Position numbers and translations under genes: made by a program
Source of the DNA: Crocinitomicaceae bacterium
Lineage (GTDB): Bacteria; Bacteroidota; Bacteroidia; Flavobacteriales_D; Crocinitomicaceae
Direction of reading: 5' to 3'
NCBI GenBank assembly: GCA_014762645.1
Contig: JABURP010000101.1
Coordinates: 1-57,474 of the forward strand
Length of the DNA stretch: 57,474 bases
Notes under the pieces: generated by a model
The model's input: only the letters and a program-made list of their open reading frames with translations
Databases searched by the model: none
Told to the model about the DNA's origin: nothing
Shown: positions 45,389 through 52,729 of the stretch, piece after piece
Layout of the letters: each line of letters starts with the position of its first letter
How positions within the stretch are numbered: the first letter of the stretch is position 1

Positions 45389-46274
45389 GGGATTAGGCGT
45401 AGCCATGGTCACACCATTTCAGGAAAACGGAGATATTGATTTTCCAGCACTAGAAAAACTCACCGAATTTTTAATAAAAGGCAAAACAGACTATCTCGTA
45501 GTTCAGGGAACTACCGGAGAGTCTCCCGTATTATCTCATGAAGAAAAGCAGCAGGTATTGGACACTGTATGTAAAGTAAATAATGCCAGAATCCCAGTTG
45601 TGTTTGGAATTGGCGGCAACAATACAGCTTCGGTAGTAAGTGACATCCTATCCTATGATCTAACTAAGGTAGATGGAATCTTATCTGCTTCACCTTATTA
45701 TAATAAACCAACTCAAAATGGAATTTACGCTCACTATGAGGCCATAGCAGGAGCAACGAACCTTCCAATTATCGTCTATAACGTACCTGGACGAACTTCT
45801 TCAAATATTTTGGCTGAAACAACCATCCGACTGGCTACTGATTTTGCGAACATAGTAGCTGTTAAGGAAGCATCCGGAAATATGGAGCAAATCATGGAGA
45901 TCATTCAAAATAAACCGAAAGATTTTCTGGTCATTTCAGGAGATGATGCCATCACGTTGCCCATTTTAGCTTGTGGTGGTGACGGCGTAATATCAGTGGT
46001 AGGGAACGCTTTCCCGCATCAGTTTTCAACCATGGTGCATGCCGCAATGACTGATGACATGGCTAAAGCCCGAGAATATCATTATGGTGTTTTACCCATT
46101 GTTGCACCGCTTTTCAAAGAAGGAAATCCTGGTGGAATTAAAGAGGCTCTTGCCGAACTTGATGTTACTAAAAATCATCTGAGATTACCACTGGTAAATG
46201 TCAGTAATGAACTTAGAAACGAAATTCAAGCGCTGACACGTAACATTTATAAGCGCTTCCCGTATCAGAACTAA
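45369..46274 (+). CDS. dapA: 4-hydroxy-tetrahydrodipicolinate synthase
   Basis: A 301-residue TIM-barrel aldolase condensing pyruvate with aspartate semialdehyde, the branch point to lysine and diaminopimelate. The Schiff-base lysine is K166 (AVKEASGN), the active-site tyrosine Y137 (YNVPGRT), and the GTTGES motif near residues 47-52 binds pyruvate. Length matches E. coli DapA (about 290-300). ATG 45369 lies within the previous gene (20-base overlap), suggesting translational coupling in a terC-ligA-DUF6913-dapA operon. Confidence 0.96.
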   Translation: MQLNKFKGLGVAMVTPFQENGDIDFPALEKLTEFLIKGKTDYLVVQGTTGESPVLSHEEKQQVLDTVCKVNNARIPVVFGIGGNNTASVVSDILSYDLTKVDGILSASPYYNKPTQNGIYAHYEAIAGATNLPIIVYNVPGRTSSNILAETTIRLATDFANIVAVKEASGNMEQIMEIIQNKPKDFLVISGDDAITLPILACGGDGVISVVGNAFPHQFSTMVHAAMTDDMAKAREYHYGVLPIVAPLFKEGNPGGIKEALAELDVTKNHLRLPLVNVSNELRNEIQALTRNIYKRFPYQN

Positions 46275-46282
46275 AAAAATAC

Positions 46283-46290
46283 TATATTTG
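46283..46290 (+). promoter_or_regulatory. -7 promoter element of the lipoprotein pair
   Basis: TATATTTG, exact TAnnTTTG match, nine bases after the dapA stop and 27 bases before ATG 46317. A start site near 46296 gives a leader of about 20 bases. There is no clear -33 TTG. Confidence 0.5.
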
Positions 46291-46316
46291 TTTCGATTCG
46301 AACAACCTAAGAATTA

Positions 46317-47204
46317 ATGAAAAACAAAAATCTTTATCTTGGAATTTTAGCGACAGCTTCAATGACCATAATGGCAAGTTGTAGTGGCGAGGGAGAAGTG
46401 ATTGACGATAATGTAATTGTCGACACGGATACTGTTGAGGAAAACAACACGCATCTTGAAGTAGAATATGCAGTTCCAACACCTAACGAGCTATTCGAAA
46501 TTGTAAAGCTACAGGGGGGTGAACAAGAAGTTGGATTAGTCAATCCACTAGAGAACAGAGAAAACTACGTAGAAACCAAGGAAAAAGCTCTTGCATTTGG
46601 AGTTTACTCAGCTGATTTGGCATACATGAGCTGTTTTGGCATTGGAACAGAGTTCCTTAAGTACATGAAAGTCATTGAAGAAATGGGTGACGAACTCGGT
46701 ATTTCAGGAGCTTTTGATGAGGATTTGATGGAGCGAATAGAAAACAACGAAGGTGATTCGGATTCATTATTTGCTATCTCCAATGAAACCTACTACGATA
46801 GCTACTTATATCTGGAGGAAAACGGTAAAGGTGTTGAACTTTCACTGATCATGGGAGCCGGATATATTGAAAGTCTCTACATAATTTGTAATTTAGTAGA
46901 TGGCTACTCGGATGATAATCCGGTTATTGAAAAAATCGGAGACCAAAAATTAGTCCTTGAAAATCTTCTGGACTTCATCTCAACTTATGGGGATGATGAA
47001 TCTGTTCAGGAGTTAACAAATGACCTTATTTCCCTACAAGAGGTATTTGAGGTGACCATGGACTTTGAAGAGTCTGGTACGAACGTTGATAATAATGAAG
47101 GTAAGATTGTTCTTTCTGGAGGTGGAAACTTCGCAATGAACGAGCAAGCTTTAACTGATATAACCGCAAAAGTTACAGAGTTAAGAAACAACATTATTAA
47201 TTAA
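46317..47204 (+). CDS. Hypothetical acidic lipoprotein
   Basis: A 295-residue lipoprotein: signal MKNKNLYLGILATASMTIMASC with lipobox MASC. The mature part is strongly acidic (GEVIDDNVIVDTDTVEE; many Asp/Glu). It is mainly helical with a repeated pattern around DELGISGAFDEDLMERIE. It shows no known domain to me and probably sits on the periplasmic face of a membrane. It is eight bases upstream of a second exported protein, with which it shares a transcript that ends at the 47770 terminator. Confidence 0.75.
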   Translation: MKNKNLYLGILATASMTIMASCSGEGEVIDDNVIVDTDTVEENNTHLEVEYAVPTPNELFEIVKLQGGEQEVGLVNPLENRENYVETKEKALAFGVYSADLAYMSCFGIGTEFLKYMKVIEEMGDELGISGAFDEDLMERIENNEGDSDSLFAISNETYYDSYLYLEENGKGVELSLIMGAGYIESLYIICNLVDGYSDDNPVIEKIGDQKLVLENLLDFISTYGDDESVQELTNDLISLQEVFEVTMDFEESGTNVDNNEGKIVLSGGGNFAMNEQALTDITAKVTELRNNIIN

Positions 47205-47212
47205 GTAAGACT

Positions 47213-47743
47213 ATGAAAAGAACATTTTTAATTGGGGCCGTTGTTGTAGGAATTGTTGCATTTCAGGCGTACTCCCAATGTGCAAAAACACACTACTTCT
47301 GCACGTCGTTACTTTCAGAAGAGCAGCAAAAGGAATATTGGAGCTTAAACAACCAATCTAAAAGCGCCACTTTCGCTAAAGGAAAAACTTATAAGATGAG
47401 TTTTATTGCGTACAAAGGTTATGACTACAGAATATCCGTTTGTACAGACATCATTGAAGGTGGAGATAAAGTTAGATTCGAATTGTTCCATGATGCTATT
47501 GTTCGTGTAAAAGACGAGTACGGAAACACTAACATTAAGCGACAAAAAGAATCGCTTTATAAAAATGCAGATGACAATTTGAGTCCAATGGTTGAATTTG
47601 CCGTGGATAAAACCACCAAATTCTTCTTAGATGTGGCCGTTCCGGAATCTGGAGAAAGTCAGGATAGAAAATTGAAGAAATCCGATAATGTTTGTGTAGG
47701 GGTCCTTCTCGAGCATAAAAAAGCTGATAAGTTAGGATTCTAA
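47213..47743 (+). CDS. Hypothetical secreted protein
   Basis: A 176-residue protein with a Sec signal peptide (MKRTFLIGAVVVGIVAFQAYSQ, cut near AYS-QC). If the Cys after the cut were lipidated this could be a lipoprotein, but the pattern AYSQC is not a good lipobox. The mature part has beta-rich segments (YKMSFIAYKGYDYRISVC, VRFELFHDAI) and four or five Cys. No family recognised. Its gene follows the acidic lipoprotein by eight bases and is followed by a terminator. Confidence 0.72.
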   Translation: MKRTFLIGAVVVGIVAFQAYSQCAKTHYFCTSLLSEEQQKEYWSLNNQSKSATFAKGKTYKMSFIAYKGYDYRISVCTDIIEGGDKVRFELFHDAIVRVKDEYGNTNIKRQKESLYKNADDNLSPMVEFAVDKTTKFFLDVAVPESGESQDRKLKKSDNVCVGVLLEHKKADKLGF

Positions 47744-47769
47744 ACAAGTCATTTTAATGATAATATATG

Positions 47770-47812
47770 ACCCTGTCAAATCCCGGTCCATCCGGCGCTG
47801 ACAGGGTTTTTT
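47770..47812 (+). terminator. Rho-independent terminator
   Basis: Stem ACCCTGTCA (47770-47778) / TGACAGGGT (47799-47807), a 20-base loop with an inner CCGG-rich part, and a T-run from 47807 to 47812. The nrnA start codon lies only six bases beyond the T-run. Confidence 0.82.
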
Positions 47813-47818
47813 GTTCGT

Positions 47819-48856
47819 ATGATAATTACAAAAGAAAAAATAGATCAACTCCAATCCTGGGTAGAAGAAGCCAACCACATTGTAATTACAGCACATAAAA
47901 GCCCTGACGGTGATAGTGTTGGAAGTTCATTGGGCCTATTTCATTATCTGAAAAAGAAATCAGACAAGGTGTTTATTTGTCATCCGGATGAAGCTCCTGA
48001 CTTTTTGCACTGGTTACCTGGATATGACCATATCCTCAACCTGGATCAACATCAAAAAGACGTGGAAGAAAACCTGTCAAAAGCTGATCTTATTTTTTGC
48101 CTTGACTACAATTCCCCCGGACGAATTGGGAAAATGGAGAAAATTCTAACAGCCTCTGATGCCAAAAAGATTCTGATTGATCATCACCGAGATCCGGACA
48201 TGGAATTTTGTGAACTAATGTTCTCAGACATTACAGCATGTTCAACTTCTCAGCTTATCTGTGAGATTATTGATGCCAGCGGAGACGATCACCTGATAGA
48301 TGAAACACTTGGGACACCGCTTTATGCCGGAATCATCACAGATACAGGATCATTTCGCTTCTCCTCTACCCTGCCAAAAACCCATCATATTGCCGCCAAC
48401 CTAATGGAACATGGTGTCAGACACTACAAAGTGCATGAAAATATTTACGACACCAATTCGTTAGATAAAATAAGACTATCCAGCTACGCTCTACTGGAAA
48501 AACTAGAGGTGCTGGAACAATACGAAACGGCTTTTATTTCACTTAGCCAGGAAGAATTAAAGCGTTTTTCAGCTCAAAAAGGGGATACAGAAGGATTGGT
48601 CAATCAAGTCCTTGCTATCGAAGGGGTAAAAATGGCTGTCTTCATGAAAGAAGTGGAAGGAATTGTTAAAATGAGCTTTCGGTCAAAAGACAATATACCT
48701 GTAAATGAGCTGGCGAGTAACCACTTTAGCGGAGGTGGTCACCTTAACGCTTCAGGTGGAAAATATGTTGGCGGGATAGATGATGCCGTCAAAAAATTTG
48801 TAACAATTCTACCTACATTCGTTGAAGAACATAAAGCGCAATTTAATGAGGTTTAG
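47819..48856 (+). CDS. nrnA: DHH-family bifunctional oligoribonuclease/pAp phosphatase
   Basis: A 345-residue phosphoesterase that degrades nanoRNAs and 3'-phosphoadenosine 5'-phosphate. The DHH-domain metal motifs are clear: DGDS near residues 34-37 (HKSPDGDSVGS), CLDYNSP near 97-103, and the signature IDHHRDPD near 120-127. The DHHA1 domain has GGGHLNASGG near 305-314. Length is typical for NrnA. The ATG is six bases after a terminator T-run, leaving little space for a separate promoter. It overlaps the next gene by 11 bases. Confidence 0.92.
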   Translation: MIITKEKIDQLQSWVEEANHIVITAHKSPDGDSVGSSLGLFHYLKKKSDKVFICHPDEAPDFLHWLPGYDHILNLDQHQKDVEENLSKADLIFCLDYNSPGRIGKMEKILTASDAKKILIDHHRDPDMEFCELMFSDITACSTSQLICEIIDASGDDHLIDETLGTPLYAGIITDTGSFRFSSTLPKTHHIAANLMEHGVRHYKVHENIYDTNSLDKIRLSSYALLEKLEVLEQYETAFISLSQEELKRFSAQKGDTEGLVNQVLAIEGVKMAVFMKEVEGIVKMSFRSKDNIPVNELASNHFSGGGHLNASGGKYVGGIDDAVKKFVTILPTFVEEHKAQFNEV

Positions 48857-49394
48857 CTATTACCTGATAGTATTACTTTTTTTAGCAGCATGTGGAAATG
48901 ACGAGCAGACACAAGAGCCCGTTAAAGATCCGGCGTGGACAAAAGACGAATCCATCAAGATGAACAGTACCTTTGCCCAGGAAGAAGATGAGGAAATTGA
49001 GAATTTTTTAAGCCACCGTCCTGACTGGAAAGCTACCAAAACAGGCACCGGACTACGTTACTTTATCTACCACAAATCTGAAAATAACGATACGGCCCGT
49101 GTTGGTGATCTTGTGACAGTTGAGTTTAATATTTCGCTTCTGGATGGAACCGAATGTTATTCATCTGAAGAAAACGGCCCGGAAAGCTTTATTGTAGAAA
49201 AAACCGATATTGAATCCGGTGTTCATGAAGGAATGCAGTACATGTGTACCGGAGATAAGGCAAAATTGATCCTTCCCAGCCACATGGCGCATGGAATGAT
49301 TGGGGACAGAGAGAAAATTCCACCATTAACACCTACTGTTTACGATATTACCTTATTAGAGATCAAAAGAAATCCGGAAACTAGTCATGAATAA
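48846..49394 (+). CDS. gldI: GldI-like FKBP-type peptidyl-prolyl isomerase lipoprotein
   Basis: A 182-residue lipoprotein: MRFSYYLIVLLFLAAC, lipobox LAAC. The mature part carries an FKBP domain from about residue 62 to 176 (GDLVTVEFNISLLDGTECYSSEE, IESGVHEGMQYMCTGDKAKLILPS, VYDITLLEI). Size, lipidation and position next to an nrnA gene and a second FKBP lipoprotein match GldI of Flavobacteriia, needed for gliding motility in F. johnsoniae. Key FKBP aromatic residues are partly replaced, so isomerase activity may be weak. The start at 48846 (11-base overlap with nrnA) gives a proper lipoprotein signal; an upstream start at 48822 adds eight residues. Confidence 0.8.
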   Translation: MRFSYYLIVLLFLAACGNDEQTQEPVKDPAWTKDESIKMNSTFAQEEDEEIENFLSHRPDWKATKTGTGLRYFIYHKSENNDTARVGDLVTVEFNISLLDGTECYSSEENGPESFIVEKTDIESGVHEGMQYMCTGDKAKLILPSHMAHGMIGDREKIPPLTPTVYDITLLEIKRNPETSHE

Positions 49395-50253
49395 CAAACT
49401 TTATTTACTCTTATTGCTACCGTTATTCTCGTGTACGCTTGAAGGCGTGAAAGAGAATGATAACGATATCACCGATACCTCAATTGTAAAAGCTGAAATA
49501 GATACAATTGATATTGAAGATGAAAATGCCCTTAAACCGGATAGTTTGAATGGGCAGGCAAATGAAATGGTCTTTCAACGCAAAGATGGACTTCGTATTG
49601 AATGGGATATCAAAAATGATGATCAAATTCAGCCCAATGATGTGGTAATGGTTAATTATACAGCACGTGTCGCTGCAGGAGAAGTGTATGACAGCAATAA
49701 AGAACTGGGAGAACCCGTGCCCTTGAAACCCGGTATTGGCATGATGATACCCGGCTGGGAAGACGGCTTGCTACAAATGCACATTGGTGATAAGGGCCGA
49801 ATTATGATTCCTAATGCTCTTGCTTATGGCGAGGATGGATACCTCACCATTGTTCCACCTGATGCTGACATTATCGTTGATATTGAAATCGTTTCTCGTA
49901 TAAAACCGTTGAAGCTGGAAGATGGTGTTAAAGTATATAAATGGAAAACCGCCGTTGATGGCGCAAAACCGAAGAAAAACCAGGTCATCACATTTGACTA
50001 TTTCGCCTATAAAAAAGGTAAAGAAGCAGGCATTTATGATAATTCCTATCAACATGCCGAACCCTTTAGCTTTAAGTATAAAAATGACAACGTAGTGGAT
50101 GGATTGCACATTGGTATGTCCGTGATGAAGCCTGGAGAAAATGCCTTTATTGAAATCCCTTCAAAAGTAGCTTACGGATCAAAAGGAATGGTAGATCTTG
50201 TACCGCCGAACACCGATATCGTCTATGATGTGAGGGTTTCAAGTATTCAGTAA
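49387..50253 (+). CDS. Lipoprotein with two FKBP-type peptidyl-prolyl isomerase domains
   Basis: A 288-residue lipoprotein: MNNKLYLLLLLPLFSC, lipobox LFSC. There are two FKBP domains in tandem. The first (about residues 70-172) has DVVMVNYTARVAAGEVYDS, IPGWEDGLLQMHIGDKGRI and LAYGEDG. The second (about 185-287) has ITFDYFAYKKGKEAG, VDGLHIGMSVMKPGENAFIE and VAYGSKG. It should fold or guard proteins in the periplasm, probably outer-membrane-bound. It overlaps the GldI-like gene by eight bases and thus belongs to an nrnA-gldI-FKBP operon. The 3' end overlaps the convergent HD-domain gene by seven bases. Confidence 0.87.
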   Translation: MNNKLYLLLLLPLFSCTLEGVKENDNDITDTSIVKAEIDTIDIEDENALKPDSLNGQANEMVFQRKDGLRIEWDIKNDDQIQPNDVVMVNYTARVAAGEVYDSNKELGEPVPLKPGIGMMIPGWEDGLLQMHIGDKGRIMIPNALAYGEDGYLTIVPPDADIIVDIEIVSRIKPLKLEDGVKVYKWKTAVDGAKPKKNQVITFDYFAYKKGKEAGIYDNSYQHAEPFSFKYKNDNVVDGLHIGMSVMKPGENAFIEIPSKVAYGSKGMVDLVPPNTDIVYDVRVSSIQ

Positions 50254-50882
50254 TCCATTTCAGCTAATTCTTTGGAAATGTTCAAGCGAGCCTGCTTTTC
50301 ATAGCGGTTAAAGTAAACATCTGTTTTAAAGATGCGTTCCATGCTCAGAAAATGTTGTAAGGCCTGTCTCCTGCCCTTTTTATACATGATCGTTGGATAA
50401 ATACCATATTCCTTTCTTACATTTTTGGCATAGGTCTTATAAACCTCCCATGGTTGTCCTAAAATTGCCATGTCAATGTCGATCAGTAAATTGGTGTCAA
50501 CATCTTCAGAAAGTTCATGCAAATGTGTGGCTACAATTAAATCATAACATTTTTCAATCGATTTTACAGGCACATTTATCTCCGTTAATTGCTTTTTAGC
50601 AAGCGCTGCACTCTTTTGTTCATTGTCCTTTCTCCTAACATTGTAAATGATATCGTGGTAATAAATGGCATACTGAAAAGCAATCGGATCATTGACGAAC
50701 TCCTTTTGTTGATCAAACTCGTTAAACATAAAACTTAGATGTTGCAGATTGTGATAATATCTTTTTGAATCGGAATAAGCATCTTTTAACGAATTCCAGC
50801 GTCTATCTAACAAAGCGTTATCTTCGCAATACTTTAGGCCAAGTTCTAACCACCTTTTCCTCAATTGATCTATCAGACTCAT
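50247..50882 (-). CDS. HD-superfamily metal-dependent phosphohydrolase
   Basis: A 211-residue protein of the COG4339-type predicted HD phosphohydrolases. The metal-binding residues fall in YHNLQH (H44, H48), YHD (H76-D77), ATH (H120) and DIDMAILG (D137). Residues between are helical. The substrate is unknown; members of this family are often mis-named. It is divergent from the NYN gene (61-base gap) and converges on the FKBP lipoprotein gene with a seven-base overlap. Confidence 0.88.
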   Translation of the reverse strand: MSLIDQLRKRWLELGLKYCEDNALLDRRWNSLKDAYSDSKRYYHNLQHLSFMFNEFDQQKEFVNDPIAFQYAIYYHDIIYNVRRKDNEQKSAALAKKQLTEINVPVKSIEKCYDLIVATHLHELSEDVDTNLLIDIDMAILGQPWEVYKTYAKNVRKEYGIYPTIMYKKGRRQALQHFLSMERIFKTDVYFNRYEKQARLNISKELAEMDY

Positions 50883-50943
50883 TTCATTTAAAGATCATTA
50901 AATTATATCGAACCGCTTAAAATCTATTAATTAACTTTAACAC

Positions 50944-51654
50944 ATGACACAAGACTTAAAATTAGCCATCCTTATAGATGGTGACAATATACCTGCAAAA
51001 TATATCTCCGAAATGATGGAAGAGATTACCAAATATGGTACTCCAACCATTAAACGTATTTATGGAGACTGGACCAACCCACACGTTAAAGGCTGGAAAA
51101 AGGTCCTGCTCGAACATGCCATTAATCCGGTACAGCAATACAGTTATACCTTTGGAAAGAATGCTACAGATTCTGCCATGATTATAGATGCCATGGACAT
51201 ACTTTATTCAGATCAGGTGGATGGATTTTGCATTGCCTCATCAGACAGTGATTTTACGAAATTGGCAACACGCCTCAGAGAATCGGGCAAAGTTGTTTAT
51301 GGAATTGGTGAGAAAAAGACTCCGGATCCCTTTATCGTAGCCTGTAATAAATTCATTTATTTAGAACTCCTTAAAAAGAGTACCGCCGGAAAAAAAGAGC
51401 ACACAAAAATTCCTGCAAACGTCATCAACTTATTGAAAAATTCAGTTTCAGATGCTGCGGATGAAGATGGCTGGGCATTTTTGGGAGATGTGGGCTCGTT
51501 AATCATCAAGAAACGACCAAACTTTGACCCAAGAGCTTACGGCTTTGAAAAACTGACTCCGTTATTTAGCTCCTTAAAGGAATTTGAAATAGAACAAAGG
51601 GACCAGGGCAAATCCGGAGGAAGATTTAAATTGATCTACGTCAGGAACAAATAA
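50944..51654 (+). CDS. NYN-domain putative RNase with C-terminal OST-HTH (LOTUS)-like domain
   Basis: A 236-residue protein of the LabA/DUF88 type. The NYN (PIN-like) nuclease core covers residues 7-140, with acidic residues in IDGDN (D12, D14), a middle NATDSAMIIDAMD segment and ASSDSDFTKLA. A C-terminal winged-helix OST-HTH-like domain (about 158-236; WAFLGDVGSLIIKKRPNFDPRAYG) probably binds RNA. It is likely an endoribonuclease or RNA-binding regulator. A one-mismatch -7 element (TAACTTTA, 50932-50939) lies right before the ATG. The gene ends one base before the convergent membrane-protein gene. Confidence 0.87.
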   Translation: MTQDLKLAILIDGDNIPAKYISEMMEEITKYGTPTIKRIYGDWTNPHVKGWKKVLLEHAINPVQQYSYTFGKNATDSAMIIDAMDILYSDQVDGFCIASSDSDFTKLATRLRESGKVVYGIGEKKTPDPFIVACNKFIYLELLKKSTAGKKEHTKIPANVINLLKNSVSDAADEDGWAFLGDVGSLIIKKRPNFDPRAYGFEKLTPLFSSLKEFEIEQRDQGKSGGRFKLIYVRNK

Positions 51655-52191
51655 TCAATTAATCCAGTGAAAATAGTAGGCTATCAGACGCACAATAACT
51701 GTTGCTACTACACCAATAATCGCGGCCTTTTTAATCTCTATTGAGCAGAATACGTTCAATCCAATAACATAGACCACTGTCTGCCAAATAAGGAGGATAT
51801 AGTAAATATCAAACCCTGCACTTGGAAAGATCATATAAATAGGTGTCACGAGGATTATCGGCAGCAATGAAAATCCAATGGCTAAAGGTAAATAGCTGTT
51901 TGACCCCTCTTCAAAAGCACTCAAAATCGATCCCAGAAAGGAAGATAAAATCAAGAGTGCAACTATTCCAAGCAACCGGGGAATAATTACGTTGAAAAAA
52001 ATGAAGAACAAAGACACCGACATTCCGGATTCGGAACTAAAACTTATGTATACTGAAACTCCGTAAAGCAGCAGGGCCAGAAGTATCGCTATGTAGCCAT
52101 CTTTCTTCTTTCCACCAGATTCCAGGAATTGATTCGACATTCGCATGGGAACGAACGGAATGAGAAACATATATTTAATAACGCGGATCAA
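51655..52191 (-). CDS. Yip1-like multi-pass membrane protein
   Basis: A 178-residue protein with about five transmembrane helices (first near residues 33-50, last near 155-172). The N-terminus (MIRVIKYMFLIPFVPMRMSNQF) is shared in outline with the adjacent 52175-52729 gene, so the two look like diverged paralogues of the Yip1/DUF1282-like type. No catalytic motif is visible. The stop is one base from the convergent NYN gene. It overlaps the upstream paralogue by 17 bases, and both lie downstream of a TonB-dependent receptor. Confidence 0.62.
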   Translation of the reverse strand: MIRVIKYMFLIPFVPMRMSNQFLESGGKKKDGYIAILLALLLYGVSVYISFSSESGMSVSLFFIFFNVIIPRLLGIVALLILSSFLGSILSAFEEGSNSYLPLAIGFSLLPIILVTPIYMIFPSAGFDIYYILLIWQTVVYVIGLNVFCSIEIKKAAIIGVVATVIVRLIAYYFHWIN

Positions 52192-52729
52192 AAGGCGTAA
52201 AGTAATTATAATTTGTAAAGAAGAGAATCAGTGTAACAATTAATCCGATTATCACGGCATTTTTGATGACCCCATCAGTAAGCGAATAAATCCCCAAAAC
52301 GATTATTGATCCTCTCCACACATAAATACTCAACCTAATCTCCTGATAATATTCCGGAAAATAATAACACAACACGATAAACAGGAATTCATGAAGCATG
52401 GTAAATGCCAACACAGCCGTTACAATTTTAAAGGCTTGTTGACTATAGCCAAAACTCGCAGCCGCGACTCCGCCAACTAAAAGACATAATCCTATGCCAC
52501 CCATCTTAATCATTCCAAAGAAATACGCCGACAGGAATTGGTTTTCTCTAAACGCTTCGGGTTTTCCTCCTACCATTAAATAAAACATGACAAAAAGTAA
52601 CGCTAATGGAATCCAAAAAGCAATTCGTCTTGCCCCTTTTGACCAGGAATCGTTCTGATACTTTTCAAAACCTAACATAGGATGAAAAGGCGTAATCAAA
52701 ATATATATGAGCGCTCTTAAAAAAACCAT
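52175..52729 (-). CDS. Yip1-like multi-pass membrane protein
   Basis: A 184-residue protein with five likely transmembrane helices and an N-terminus (ALIYILITPFHPMLGFEKY) like that of its downstream neighbour. It starts in a TAATG overlap with the TonB-dependent receptor stop, so the three genes form a receptor-Yip1-Yip1 operon. The function is unknown; a partner role for an uptake receptor is only an inference from position. Confidence 0.62.
   Translation of the reverse strand: MVFLRALIYILITPFHPMLGFEKYQNDSWSKGARRIAFWIPLALLFVMFYLMVGGKPEAFRENQFLSAYFFGMIKMGGIGLCLLVGGVAAASFGYSQQAFKIVTAVLAFTMLHEFLFIVLCYYFPEYYQEIRLSIYVWRGSIIVLGIYSLTDGVIKNAVIIGLIVTLILFFTNYNYFTPFDPRY

Noticed and set aside
51655-52729. 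Two membrane-protein genes as one frameshifted gene
   Set aside because: Each has its own start, a complete set of helices and a similar N-terminus; overlap of 17 bases fits tandem paralogues.
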